64,000 nucleotides of DNA from CAVSJO01 sp963728445 (GTDB taxonomy: Bacteria > Gemmatimonadota > Gemmatimonadetes > Longimicrobiales > RSA9): NCBI GenBank assembly GCA_963728445.1, contig CAVSJO010000006.1:1488001-1552000 (forward strand), in the 5' to 3' direction. This document shows positions 8,799 through 17,295 of the stretch, one piece after another (the first letter of the stretch is position 1; every line of letters starts with the position of its first letter). A program made the position numbers and the translations under genes. The notes below the pieces were generated by a model, which was not told the DNA's origin, did not search any database, and worked only from the letters and a program-made list of their open reading frames with translations.

Positions 8799-10195
8799 GC
8801 GAAGCGGGAGGGACGACGGCGCCCCGGAACGCGCAGCCGTACGAGGACGTCCTCGGCACCATCGGCTGGACGCCGCTGGTCCGGCTGAACCGGGTGACGG
8901 AAGGGATCCGGACGCCGGTCTACGGCAAGGCCGAGTTCTTCAATCCCGGGGGGTCGGTGAAGGACCGCATCGGGCCGGCCATCATCGAAGCGGCCGAGGC
9001 GGACGGAGGGCTGCGTCCGGGGGGCACCGTGGTGGAGGGGACGAGCGGGAACACCGGCGTGGGGCTCGCCGTGGCCGCGGCGGTGAAGGGGTACCGCTGC
9101 ATCTTCACGATCCCGGACAAGATGAGCCAGGAGAAGGTGCGGCTGCTGAAGGCGTTCGGGGCGCAGGTGATCGTGACGCCGACCGCCGTCGCCCCGGACC
9201 ACCCGGACAACTACGTGATGATGGCGAAGCGCATCGCGTCGGAGACGCCCGGCGCCATCCTTGCGAACCAGTTCTACAACCAGGCGAACCCCGAGGCCCA
9301 CTACCGCACGACCGGGCCGGAGCTGTGGGAGCAGACGGAAGGGCGGATCACGCACTTCGTCGCTTCCGCCGGAACGGGCGGGACGCTGAGCGGAACGGGC
9401 CGCTATCTCAAGGAGAGGAACCCGGACGTGCGCGTGATCGCGGGCGACCCCGACGGGTCGATCCTGTGCCACTACTGGAAGGCCCACGAGAAGATCGAGG
9501 GCCACCCGTACAAGGTTGAGGGTATCGGAAACGAGAAGATCCCGGAGACCCTGTGGCTCGACGTCATCGACGACTTCCGCACGGTCGGCGACCGCGAGGC
9601 CTTCTCGATGGCGCGGCGCCTGACACGGGACGAGGGGCTGTTCGTGGGTGGCTCGAGCGGGCTGAACGTCCACGTCGCGCTGGAGGTCGCCCGGGAGGTG
9701 GACGACCCCGACGCATGCGTGGTGACCGTGCTCTGCGACACGGGCGAGCGCTACCTCTCGAAGCTGTACAGTGAGGAGTGGATGCGGGAGAACCAGATGC
9801 TGGACCCCGCGCGGGTCCGGGCCGGGGACCTGCTCTCCCGAAAGGACGGCGGCCCCCCTCTGGTGTCGGTGGAACCGGCGACGCCGGTGCGCGCCGCCCT
9901 CGAGCTCGTCACCCGCCACGACATCTCCCAGCTCCCCGTGCTGCGCGGCGGCGACTCCGTCGGCGCAGTCTCCGAGGCCACCCTCATGGCGCGGGTCATC
10001 GAGGAGCCGGCCATCCTGGACCGCTCCGTGGAAGAGCTGATGGACGCGCCGTTCCCCGTCGTCGACGCGGACGTCGAGATCGGATCCGTCGCCCGACTGC
10101 TCACCCGGCACAACCCGGCGGTACTCGTGCGCGCGCAGGGCAGACTCGAGGGGATCGTCACCCGCTACGACATGGTCCGCTACCTGACCCGCTGA
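8795..10195 (+). CDS. Cystathionine beta-synthase, PLP enzyme with CBS domain pair
   Basis: A 466-residue PLP-dependent beta-replacement enzyme that would condense serine and homocysteine to cystathionine, or act as a cysteine synthase. The PLP lysine is K56 in NPGGSVKDRIG, the substrate loop is EGTSGNTG, and the phosphate-binding loop is SAGTGGTLSGTG. A tandem CBS (Bateman) module occupies about 345-465 and probably senses an adenosyl ligand. The architecture matches eukaryote-type cystathionine beta-synthase without the heme-binding N-terminus. The gene overlaps the upstream lipoprotein by 4 nt. Confidence 0.93.
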   Translation: MSEAGGTTAPRNAQPYEDVLGTIGWTPLVRLNRVTEGIRTPVYGKAEFFNPGGSVKDRIGPAIIEAAEADGGLRPGGTVVEGTSGNTGVGLAVAAAVKGYRCIFTIPDKMSQEKVRLLKAFGAQVIVTPTAVAPDHPDNYVMMAKRIASETPGAILANQFYNQANPEAHYRTTGPELWEQTEGRITHFVASAGTGGTLSGTGRYLKERNPDVRVIAGDPDGSILCHYWKAHEKIEGHPYKVEGIGNEKIPETLWLDVIDDFRTVGDREAFSMARRLTRDEGLFVGGSSGLNVHVALEVAREVDDPDACVVTVLCDTGERYLSKLYSEEWMRENQMLDPARVRAGDLLSRKDGGPPLVSVEPATPVRAALELVTRHDISQLPVLRGGDSVGAVSEATLMARVIEEPAILDRSVEELMDAPFPVVDADVEIGSVARLLTRHNPAVLVRAQGRLEGIVTRYDMVRYLTR

Positions 10196-10279
10196 GAAAG
10201 GCCCCATGAGCAGGATGCGCACGCCCACGACTCCGCGGCCGCCCGCGCCGTTCACGCCGCCGCCAACGCGGGTTCGCCC

Positions 10280-11308
10280 ATGAAGATCGCTGTCCTCTTC
10301 GGCGGCACCAGCGAGGAACGGGACGTCTCCATTGCCAGCGGGGCGCAGGTCGTGAAGGCGCTGCGCGAGCGCGGTCACGTCGTCGTCGCCGTCGACACCG
10401 CGACGGGCGTCCTCTCCGACGATGCGGAGCAGAAGCTGCTCTCCAGCGGGGTGGCGCCGCTGCCGCCCGGCGCCGAGAAGCTCGACGTGCTGCGCACCGG
10501 TGACCCGACCGCGATCACGCAGGCGCCGGAGCTGGACGACGTCGACGTCCTCTTCCTCGCGCTGCACGGCGGTGCCGGAGAGGACGGCACGCTGCAGGCG
10601 CTGCTGGACCTGACCGGCATGCCGTACACCGGCAGCGGCCGCATCGGCAGCACACTGGCCATGGACAAGGACGTCTCGAAGCACCTCTTCCGTGCCGCCG
10701 GCGTGCCGACGCCCGACTGGATCCTGCTCCGGGTCGGGGAAGAGGCCGACGGGGAGCGCGTGGAGTCGGAGCTCGGCCTGCCCCTCGTCGTCAAACCCAG
10801 CAAGCAGGGCTCCACGGTCGGGCTCACGGTGGTGAAACGGACCGAGGATCTGGGCGACGCCGTGGCGGAGGCGTTCCGCTTCGACGACGAGGTCATGCTC
10901 GAGGCGTTCGTCCCGGGCCGGGAGCTCACGGTGCCGATCCTCGGCGACGAGGCGCTGCCCGTGGGCGAAATCGTGCCGAAGCACGAGATCTTCGACTACG
11001 AGTGCAAGTACCAGCCAGGCATGGCGCAGGAGATCTTCCCGGCGGAGGTGCCGGGCGACGTCGCCGAGCGCGCCCGGGATCTCGGCCTCCGCGCCCATCG
11101 CGCCCTCAAGCTCAGCAACTTCAGCCGGGTCGACTTCCGCATGGACGCGGAGGGGGGGCTGTGGTGCCTCGAGGCGAATACCCTCCCGGGCATGACGGCG
11201 GCGAGCCTCTTCCCGAAGGGGGCGAGGGCGGCGGGCATTCCGTTCCCGGAGGTGTGCGAGCGCATCTGCCTCCTCGCCCTCCAGGAACACCGGCGCCGGC
11301 GGGGGTAG
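10280..11308 (+). CDS. ddl: D-alanine--D-alanine ligase
   Basis: A 342-residue ATP-grasp ligase making D-Ala-D-Ala for peptidoglycan. The N-terminal motif VLFGGTSEERDVSIASG, the LHGGAGEDGTLQALLD segment, the ATP-grasp core (PLVVKPSKQGSTVGL) and the C-terminal metal-binding EANTLPGMT are all present. The length matches the family. It starts 84 nt after the cystathionine beta-synthase stop, and that gap has no convincing gene. Confidence 0.95.
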   Translation: MKIAVLFGGTSEERDVSIASGAQVVKALRERGHVVVAVDTATGVLSDDAEQKLLSSGVAPLPPGAEKLDVLRTGDPTAITQAPELDDVDVLFLALHGGAGEDGTLQALLDLTGMPYTGSGRIGSTLAMDKDVSKHLFRAAGVPTPDWILLRVGEEADGERVESELGLPLVVKPSKQGSTVGLTVVKRTEDLGDAVAEAFRFDDEVMLEAFVPGRELTVPILGDEALPVGEIVPKHEIFDYECKYQPGMAQEIFPAEVPGDVAERARDLGLRAHRALKLSNFSRVDFRMDAEGGLWCLEANTLPGMTAASLFPKGARAAGIPFPEVCERICLLALQEHRRRRG

Positions 11309-11316
11309 TAGCGGCC

Positions 11317-12195
11317 ATGGTCCGGTTCGGATTCTCCATGACGCCCTGGGTGAAGAGGCTCATCATCGCCAACGTGGCGGTGTTCCTCGTCATGCTCGTC
11401 TTCCGCGGCGTCGCTCCGTATCTCGCCTTCGTGCCCATGGCCGTTCTGCAGCGGCCCTGGACCGTCGTGACGTACATGTTCGTGCACGGCGGCTTCAGCC
11501 ACATCTTCTTCAACATGCTCGGGCTCTTCTTCTTCGGCCCGCCCCTGGAGGCACGCTGGGGATCCGGCGCGTTCCTGAAGTACTACTTCGCGTGCGGTCT
11601 GGGTGGCGCCGCGTTCTCCTTCATCTTCGCGCCCCACGCCGCGGTCATCGGCGCCTCCGCCGCCATCTTCGGCGTGATGCTGGCCTTCGCGATGAACTGG
11701 CCCGACGCGCCCATCTACATCTTCGGAATCTTCCCCGTCGCAGCGAAGTGGCTGGTGGCCATCCTCGTCGCGATGCAGGTCCTGAGCGTCTTTCTCGGCG
11801 GCGGCGGCAACATCGCGTACTTCGCCCACCTCGGCGGGTTCGCCGTCGGCTTCGTCTACATGAAGTGGTGGCCGCCCGCGGGTTCCGCCACGGGCTGGGG
11901 CGGCGTGCAGCAGACCTGGCGTGGCCGGCCGGTGAGCCGCCCCGGCGGCAGCCCGGGACTGGGCGCGTGGATCGAGAAGCTGCGACGCGCCGGCCAGAAA
12001 TCGCGCCTTCGCGTCGTCCGCGACGAGCCGTCCGCCAGCCGTCCCGAGCCCGGACCTCGCCGCCGCGTGGACGACCACCTCCTCGACGAGATCGACCGCG
12101 TCCTGGACAAGATCCACGAGAAGGGCATGGCCAGCCTCACCGACGAGGAGCGCAGGATCCTCGACGACGCGAGCCGCCGCTACCGCACGAACTGA
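11317..12195 (+). CDS. Rhomboid family intramembrane serine protease
   Basis: A 292-residue membrane protease with about six transmembrane helices in residues 12-190, followed by a cytoplasmic basic tail. The catalytic dyad is S114 (GASAAIFG) with H171 (YFAHLGG). The oxyanion-associated HxxxN is SHIFFN (N66). The C-terminal tail (residues 190-292) is rich in Arg and Pro and ends in a short acidic helical segment (LLDEIDRVLDKIHEKG), a common extra domain in this family. The gene lies 8 nt after ddl, probably in one transcript. Its substrates cannot be predicted. Confidence 0.92.
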   Translation: MVRFGFSMTPWVKRLIIANVAVFLVMLVFRGVAPYLAFVPMAVLQRPWTVVTYMFVHGGFSHIFFNMLGLFFFGPPLEARWGSGAFLKYYFACGLGGAAFSFIFAPHAAVIGASAAIFGVMLAFAMNWPDAPIYIFGIFPVAAKWLVAILVAMQVLSVFLGGGGNIAYFAHLGGFAVGFVYMKWWPPAGSATGWGGVQQTWRGRPVSRPGGSPGLGAWIEKLRRAGQKSRLRVVRDEPSASRPEPGPRRRVDDHLLDEIDRVLDKIHEKGMASLTDEERRILDDASRRYRTN

Positions 12196-12243
12196 GGCCG
12201 CAGCGTCGCGGGAGCCGCGGAATCTGGAACGATCCTCGAGTTC

Positions 12244-12272
12244 TTGACGCTCCACACCCCGATTCATAGCTT
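12244..12272 (+). promoter_or_regulatory. Promoter of the EF-G-like gene
   Basis: TTGACG (12244-12249) and TAGCTT (12267-12272) are separated by 17 bp, a strong housekeeping-type promoter. The ATG at 12321 lies 48 bp further on, with GGGAGGATGA just before it as ribosome-binding site. Confidence 0.7.
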
Positions 12273-12320
12273 GCCGGTCCCCCCAGAATCCTCAACGACA
12301 CCCCCGCCCCGGGAGGATGA

Positions 12321-14426
12321 ATGGCTGCGGCCAAAGAGTATGGAACGGAGCAGATCCGGAACGTCGTATTCCTCGGCCACGGCGGATCGGGAAAGACCAC
12401 GCTGGTCGACGCCATCGCGTTCGTCGGCGGCACCGCCTCCCGCCACGGCGACCCCGCCGACGGCAGCGCCCTCACGATGTACACGGAGGAGGAGGCCCAG
12501 CACGGGATCTCCATCCAGGTCACGCCGGCGTACACGGAGTGGCAGGGGTGCAAGCTGAACCTCCTGGACACGCCCGGCTACCTCGACTTCACCGGGGAGG
12601 CCATCGCCGCCACCAGGGTCGCCGACGGGGCTGTCGTGGTCCTCGGCGCCACACACGGCGTCGAAGTGGGCACCGAAAAGGTCTGGGAATACTGCTCGAG
12701 CCGCGGAATTCCCAGACTTTTTTTCGTCTCCATGATGGACAAGGACCACGCCGACTTCGACCGCGTCTATCAGGACGTGAAGGACCATCTGACGGACAAG
12801 GTGATCCCCGTCGAGATCCCCATCGGCGCCGGTGACGACTTCCGGGGAATCATCAACCTGTTCAGCGGCCGCGCCCACGTGTACACGGCCGGGACCACCA
12901 AGGGCGAGTACGAGGAGACGGACATCCCCGAGGAGCTGGCCGACAAGTACGAGCGCTGGCGCACCGAGCTCCTCGAGACCATCGCTACCACGGACGACAC
13001 GCTGCTGGAGAAGTACCTCGATGGTGGCGAGATCGACCGCGATCAGGCCATCCGCGCCATGCACAAGGCCATGCTTCGCGGGGAGATGTTCCCCGTCTTC
13101 TGCGGCGCCCCGCTGCGCACCTGGGGTACGCGCGCGCTGCTGTCCAAGCTGTGCGAGCTCATGCCCAGTCCCGCCGAGGCCGTGCCCGAGAAGATCGAGC
13201 GGCCCGGCATCAAGGAGACCGTCCAGCTCGAGCCCGATGACGACCACCCGTTCGCCGCGCTCGTCTTCAAGACGTCCTCCGAGCCGCACGTCGGCGAGCT
13301 CACCTACTTCCGTGTCTACAGCGGGACGATCGCGTCCGGCGACGAGGTCCAGAACTCGACCCGCAACGCCACCGAGAAGCTCGCCCACCTGGCGGTGCCC
13401 CTGGGCAAGGATCGCCTCGAGGTGGGGCGTCTGCACGCGGGCGACATCGGCGTCGTCGCCAAGCTGCGCAACACGCACACGAACGACACCCTGTGCGCGT
13501 CGAGCCGGCCACTCACCATCGAGCCCATCGACTTCCCGGAGCCCGACATCGCCATGGCGATCCACGGCGAGAGCCGCTCCGACGACGACAAGATCGGCAC
13601 CGCCCTCGGAAAGCTGCACGAAGAGGACCCCACCTTCCGGTACGGCTACGACCCGGAGCTCAAGCAGACCATCATCCGTGGGCTGGGCGAGCTGCACCTG
13701 GACGTCCAGATCGAGCGCCTGCGCCGGAAGTTCGGCGTCTCCGCCGCGACCGAGGAGCCCCGCGTCGCCTACCGCGAGACGATCCGCAAGACCGCGGAGG
13801 GTCAGGGCAAGCACAAGAAGCAGAGCGGCGGTCACGGCCAGTTCGGCGACTGCTGGATCCGTCTCCGGCCCGCCGCCCGCGGCGCCGGCTACGAGTTCGT
13901 CGACTCCATCGTCGGCGGCGCGATCCCCGGCAAGTTCATCCCGTCCGTCGACAAGGGCGTTCAGGAAGCCGCCGGCCGCGGCGTCGTCGCCGGCTATCCG
14001 ATGGTCGACTTCGTCGCAGAGTGCTACGACGGCTCCTACCACTCCGTCGACTCCAGCGACATCGCCTTCCAGATCGCCGGATCCATGGCCTTCCAGAGAG
14101 TCGCCGCCATGGCCAACCCTGTCCTCCTCGAACCCGTAATGGAGGTCGAGATCCTCACCCCCGAGGAGTACATGGGGGACGTCATCGGGGACCTCAACCA
14201 GCGGCGCGGCAAGATCCTCGGCATGATGCCTGAGGGCCGGAAGACCCGCATCCGGGCGCTGGTCCCGCAGGCGGAGCTCTACAAGTACGCGACGACGCTC
14301 CGCTCTCTCACCCAGGGTCGGGCGTTCCACTCCCGCAAGCTGTCCGGCTACGAGGAGGTCCCGTCCCACGTGGCGAGCCGGATCGCCGACGACTCGCACA
14401 AGGAGCGGGAGGAAGCACACGCGTAA
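12321..14426 (+). CDS. Elongation factor G-like translational GTPase (EF-G2 type)
   Basis: A 701-residue translational GTPase with the five-domain EF-G layout. G1 is GHGGSGKT (19-26) and G3 is DTPGY from D83. The effector region is short (EEEAQHGISIQ). G4, normally NKxD, reads S137-M138-M139-D140, so the Asn and Lys that contact guanine are absent. Domain IV/V motifs (GGHGQFGDCWI, LEPVMEVEILTPEEYMGDVIGDLNQRRG) are intact. Divergent EF-G2 paralogues often serve accessory or ribosome-recycling roles. No ribosomal protein genes flank it, so it is probably not the main fusA. Confidence 0.88.
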   Translation: MAAAKEYGTEQIRNVVFLGHGGSGKTTLVDAIAFVGGTASRHGDPADGSALTMYTEEEAQHGISIQVTPAYTEWQGCKLNLLDTPGYLDFTGEAIAATRVADGAVVVLGATHGVEVGTEKVWEYCSSRGIPRLFFVSMMDKDHADFDRVYQDVKDHLTDKVIPVEIPIGAGDDFRGIINLFSGRAHVYTAGTTKGEYEETDIPEELADKYERWRTELLETIATTDDTLLEKYLDGGEIDRDQAIRAMHKAMLRGEMFPVFCGAPLRTWGTRALLSKLCELMPSPAEAVPEKIERPGIKETVQLEPDDDHPFAALVFKTSSEPHVGELTYFRVYSGTIASGDEVQNSTRNATEKLAHLAVPLGKDRLEVGRLHAGDIGVVAKLRNTHTNDTLCASSRPLTIEPIDFPEPDIAMAIHGESRSDDDKIGTALGKLHEEDPTFRYGYDPELKQTIIRGLGELHLDVQIERLRRKFGVSAATEEPRVAYRETIRKTAEGQGKHKKQSGGHGQFGDCWIRLRPAARGAGYEFVDSIVGGAIPGKFIPSVDKGVQEAAGRGVVAGYPMVDFVAECYDGSYHSVDSSDIAFQIAGSMAFQRVAAMANPVLLEPVMEVEILTPEEYMGDVIGDLNQRRGKILGMMPEGRKTRIRALVPQAELYKYATTLRSLTQGRAFHSRKLSGYEEVPSHVASRIADDSHKEREEAHA

Positions 14427-14489
14427 GTAATTGTGATGCAAGGGTATAGCGCCGTGTGAATGGCGCGCCTCTTGCGACAGCGCCGGCCA

Positions 14490-14527
14490 AGGCCCGGTGT
14501 CCGGTCCGGACACCGGGCCTCTTCTTT
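14490..14527 (+). terminator. Rho-independent terminator after the EF-G-like gene
   Basis: A perfect 15-bp inverted repeat (AGGCCCGGTGTCCGG with its complement, one base between the arms) is followed by CTTCTTT. It lies 63 nt after the EF-G stop and before the next lipoprotein gene. Confidence 0.75.
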
Positions 14528-14579
14528 GGCGACGGGACGGAGAGTCCGGTCGAAAACGACGAGAAGCGGGGAGGCAGTG

Positions 14580-15044
14580 ATGAAGGTATTCCGGACGGCG
14601 CTCGCGCTGACGCTGGCCGCTACGGCCGTGGCGGCCTGCTCCGAGGACGAAGCCACCGCTCCGGTGGCGACGAATCCGTACGCGGGCACGTACGTGGCAT
14701 CGACTGCGGCGTTCCATTACACGGACAACTCGGGCGCCGCGCACACGGAGGATCTGCTCGGTACGACCGGCGTGTTCTCGATCACCGTGAATGAGGACAG
14801 CACGTTCGAGACGCACTACACGGACCTGAACGGGGCCACGATGAACCAGACCGGAACGGTCGCGGTGGGCGATTCCACGATGACGTTCAGCGCCCCTCTC
14901 GTGGACGCGACCCAGACCAGCGGCGCCACGTACTCGTTCACGACGGGGGCGAACGGCGAACTGACGCTGGAGAGGCAGGGCAGCTTCGTCGTGAACAGCG
15001 GGCCCGTGACGGGCACCTACCAGCTCGCGCTCAGTCCGCAGTAG
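14580..15044 (+). CDS. Secreted lipoprotein of unknown function
   Basis: A 154-residue protein with a lipoprotein signal (LAATAVAAC, Cys20). The mature part is rich in Thr, Ser and Gly with alternating beta-strand character (GTYVASTAAFHYTDNSG, GVFSITVNEDSTF, GTVAVGDSTMTFS, GSFVVNSGPVTGTYQLAL). This suggests a small beta-barrel or lipocalin-like fold, as in many Gemmatimonadota lipoproteins. GGGGAGG precedes the ATG. It sits between two clear terminators and so forms its own transcription unit. I do not recognise the family. Confidence 0.75.
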   Translation: MKVFRTALALTLAATAVAACSEDEATAPVATNPYAGTYVASTAAFHYTDNSGAAHTEDLLGTTGVFSITVNEDSTFETHYTDLNGATMNQTGTVAVGDSTMTFSAPLVDATQTSGATYSFTTGANGELTLERQGSFVVNSGPVTGTYQLALSPQ

Positions 15045-15066
15045 GGCTGTCTGCATTCCTGAATGA

Positions 15067-15109
15067 ACGACGGCGCCGGACGGTAGATCCGTCCGGCGCC
15101 GTCGTTTTT
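15067..15109. terminator. Bidirectional rho-independent terminator
   Basis: A perfect 17-bp stem (15067-15083 with 15089-15105) with loop TAGAT is followed by TTTTT. It lies between convergent genes: the lipoprotein ending at 15044 and the metallopeptidase ending at 15136 on the other strand. Confidence 0.9.
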
Positions 15110-15135
15110 CGGTGGGGCCGCGGAGCGAGGTGGGC

Positions 15136-16929
15136 TCAGCCTGGGCCGCTCGAGGCGTCGGACCCGCCCGAGGCGTCGGAGCCGCCGGGAGCGGCGCTCC
15201 CGGTGCTGTCGGTCCACTCGCCGGCGTGGCTCTCGGCGGGGTAGACCGGCCGGATGTCCACGGGCACGCCCGCGAGGCGCGCAACCGCGTCCTTCATGTC
15301 GGGGCGCATGGAGGCGCCGTACTTCTGGAGGAAGGCCTTCGTGCCGGCGTAGTCGCCTTTGGCCTCGAGCATGAGCAGGTCGTGGGCGAGTTTGCGGTTG
15401 CCGGCGACCAGGCTGTCGACGTCTGCGCTGAAGTGGCCGGAGGTGGAGTCGTAGCGGATGGCACCCAGCTCACTCAGGTAGTTGAACTGGACAAGGTTGG
15501 CCTGGCCGTGCGCCTCGGTGGTGCCGAATCGGACCGCACGAAACATGTCGGCGAGGTGGCCGATGTAGGCACGGCGGACGAAATCGGCGTCGTAGAAGCC
15601 CTGGCCGGCGAGGACGCTCATGTTGTGGAGCCCGGTGACGTCCGCCTTCGCTTCCTCGACGGTCGAATACTGCTCCTTCAGGGCCTGATTGACCGTCATG
15701 CGCTGACCGCCGACGTCGATGAAGCCGGGGCCGAGCCCATGGGCGAGCTCGTGCATCAGCACGTTCGTGAACCACGGCTTGAAGTCGATCTCGGCCGCCA
15801 GGGCGGGGTCGAGGACCTGCTTCGCGATGGGGATCAGCGTCTTCTCGAACTTGGCGCGGGAGACGTTGCGCAGCATCACCTTCTTGGAGCCCTTCGCCTT
15901 CCGGACGCGCTCGTCGTTCGGGAGGTTGAAGGCGATGGTCTGCACGCCCCGGCGGGCGTCGCCGGCCGTGTACGCCACGTCCACTACACGGATCGGGCTC
16001 TCGAAGCCCCGGTCGAGGTTCTTGTAGCGGTCCTCGATGGGGAGGGAGCCTTCCAGGTCCCGGAGGTGGCTCTTCAGCGCCGCCAGCTCGGCGCTGGCCG
16101 CCGAGTCCGCCACGGTGATGAAGCTCTCGAAGGAGGCCTTCAGGCCGACCCGCTTGTCCTCGTAGACCTCGTAGGGGCCGATGGTCGGCTCGATGCGGCT
16201 GCCCTGGATGTCCATCCAGGCCACGTCGCTGGCGTAGTAGTCGTTGGACAGGAACGCGTCCGCCCGCTTGCCCAGGAAGTCGGCGAGGGAGGCGTTGTGG
16301 TCCCGGGCGACGTCGGCCGCCTGGTGCATCAGCGCAGCCGCCGACTGCAGGCGCTCCGCGTACTCACGGGAGTAGGGGATCGCCACGAGCTTGTTGCCCT
16401 CACGGCGGATGACCGTGAACGGCGACGTGAAGTTCTCCCTGTCCTCCGGGTGCTGCGTCAGCCAGCCCTCGAAGTCCTGCTGCGTCAGATCCTCGGGGTA
16501 GAAGCCCGCCCCGGGCGGCTTCGGGCCCACGGCCAGGAACGGCGCGTCGTCCTCCAGCCGGTCCCACGGCCCCACCATGATGTCGAAGTATGCGCGCGCG
16601 GCGTCGGCGCCGTCGCCGCCCATCCCCTGCACCTGGTCACGCCACTCCAGGTTGTGGGTAGAGACCTGCAGGGCATACACGTCGTGCAGCGTGTCCGATG
16701 CTTCGATGAGCAGCCCCAGAACCTGCCGCTCCCACGGGTCGAGACTCGACGCGTCGACCTCGATCGTCGCCGGCGCGAACTGCTCGACGCGCGTCTGCAG
16801 CCCGTCCGGGGTCACCCCCTGCGCCAGCATGGCCGCTCCCCCCTGCGCGTTTCCGTTGCCGCCCTCGCCGGCACACCCGGCGAGCGCGAGACCGGCCGTC
16901 GCGGCCAGCACCCATCGTCGATCCAGCAT
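15136..16929 (-). CDS. M49-like zinc metallopeptidase, lipoprotein
   Basis: A 597-residue exported zinc hydrolase related to the dipeptidyl-peptidase III (M49-like) group. The start at 16929 gives a twin-Arg-like and lipobox leader (MLDRRWVLAATAGLALAGC). The zinc site is HELAH at 393-397, written here as five residues rather than the HExxxH of classical DPP III, followed by EEAKAD with the third ligand. The body resembles the nudix hydrolase 3/dipeptidyl-peptidase family seen in soil bacteria. A Ser/Gly/Asp-rich tail ends the protein. Its natural substrate is unknown; peptide cleavage in the periplasm is the likely role. Confidence 0.8.
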   Translation of the reverse strand: MLDRRWVLAATAGLALAGCAGEGGNGNAQGGAAMLAQGVTPDGLQTRVEQFAPATIEVDASSLDPWERQVLGLLIEASDTLHDVYALQVSTHNLEWRDQVQGMGGDGADAARAYFDIMVGPWDRLEDDAPFLAVGPKPPGAGFYPEDLTQQDFEGWLTQHPEDRENFTSPFTVIRREGNKLVAIPYSREYAERLQSAAALMHQAADVARDHNASLADFLGKRADAFLSNDYYASDVAWMDIQGSRIEPTIGPYEVYEDKRVGLKASFESFITVADSAASAELAALKSHLRDLEGSLPIEDRYKNLDRGFESPIRVVDVAYTAGDARRGVQTIAFNLPNDERVRKAKGSKKVMLRNVSRAKFEKTLIPIAKQVLDPALAAEIDFKPWFTNVLMHELAHGLGPGFIDVGGQRMTVNQALKEQYSTVEEAKADVTGLHNMSVLAGQGFYDADFVRRAYIGHLADMFRAVRFGTTEAHGQANLVQFNYLSELGAIRYDSTSGHFSADVDSLVAGNRKLAHDLLMLEAKGDYAGTKAFLQKYGASMRPDMKDAVARLAGVPVDIRPVYPAESHAGEWTDSTGSAAPGGSDASGGSDASSGPG

Positions 16930-17295
16930 CGCTCCGATCCCCGTCGGTTCCATCGCCGCGGGGGCCTCGTCGCCCCGGCGCGCAGCGTGGAAGATGACCG
17001 GGGGCGGCGGGCAACGCCAGTCTGCCCCCGGGTGCGAACGCCATCGACTCAGGCTGCAGCGGGGCAGGTGTCCGGGACCCGCTGCAGCCTGATTCGTTAC
17101 AGGCCCACGCCGTGTCCGTCTCCGGGACCGGCCATGCCACCAGCGAACGTTCCCCCCAGCGAGCAAATTCGGCAGGGATGGCGTAGAGTCCTGTCAAATC
17201 AGGACTTCCGAGACGAGCGAAGGCGGAACGGTTCTTCCCACCCCCGTGCACGACCGGCGACGGCGCCGGACGCTCCGATCCCACGGGAGACCGAC
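16930..17295. other. Divergent intergenic region with a long perfect inverted repeat
   Basis: This region separates the metallopeptidase (minus) from the ADOP permease (plus). It contains a perfect 14-bp inverted repeat, CAGGCTGCAGCGGG (17050-17063) with its complement at 17078-17091, and a 14-nt loop. No T-tract follows, so an operator for the divergent pair is more likely than a terminator. The open frames here look like shadows. Confidence 0.55.
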
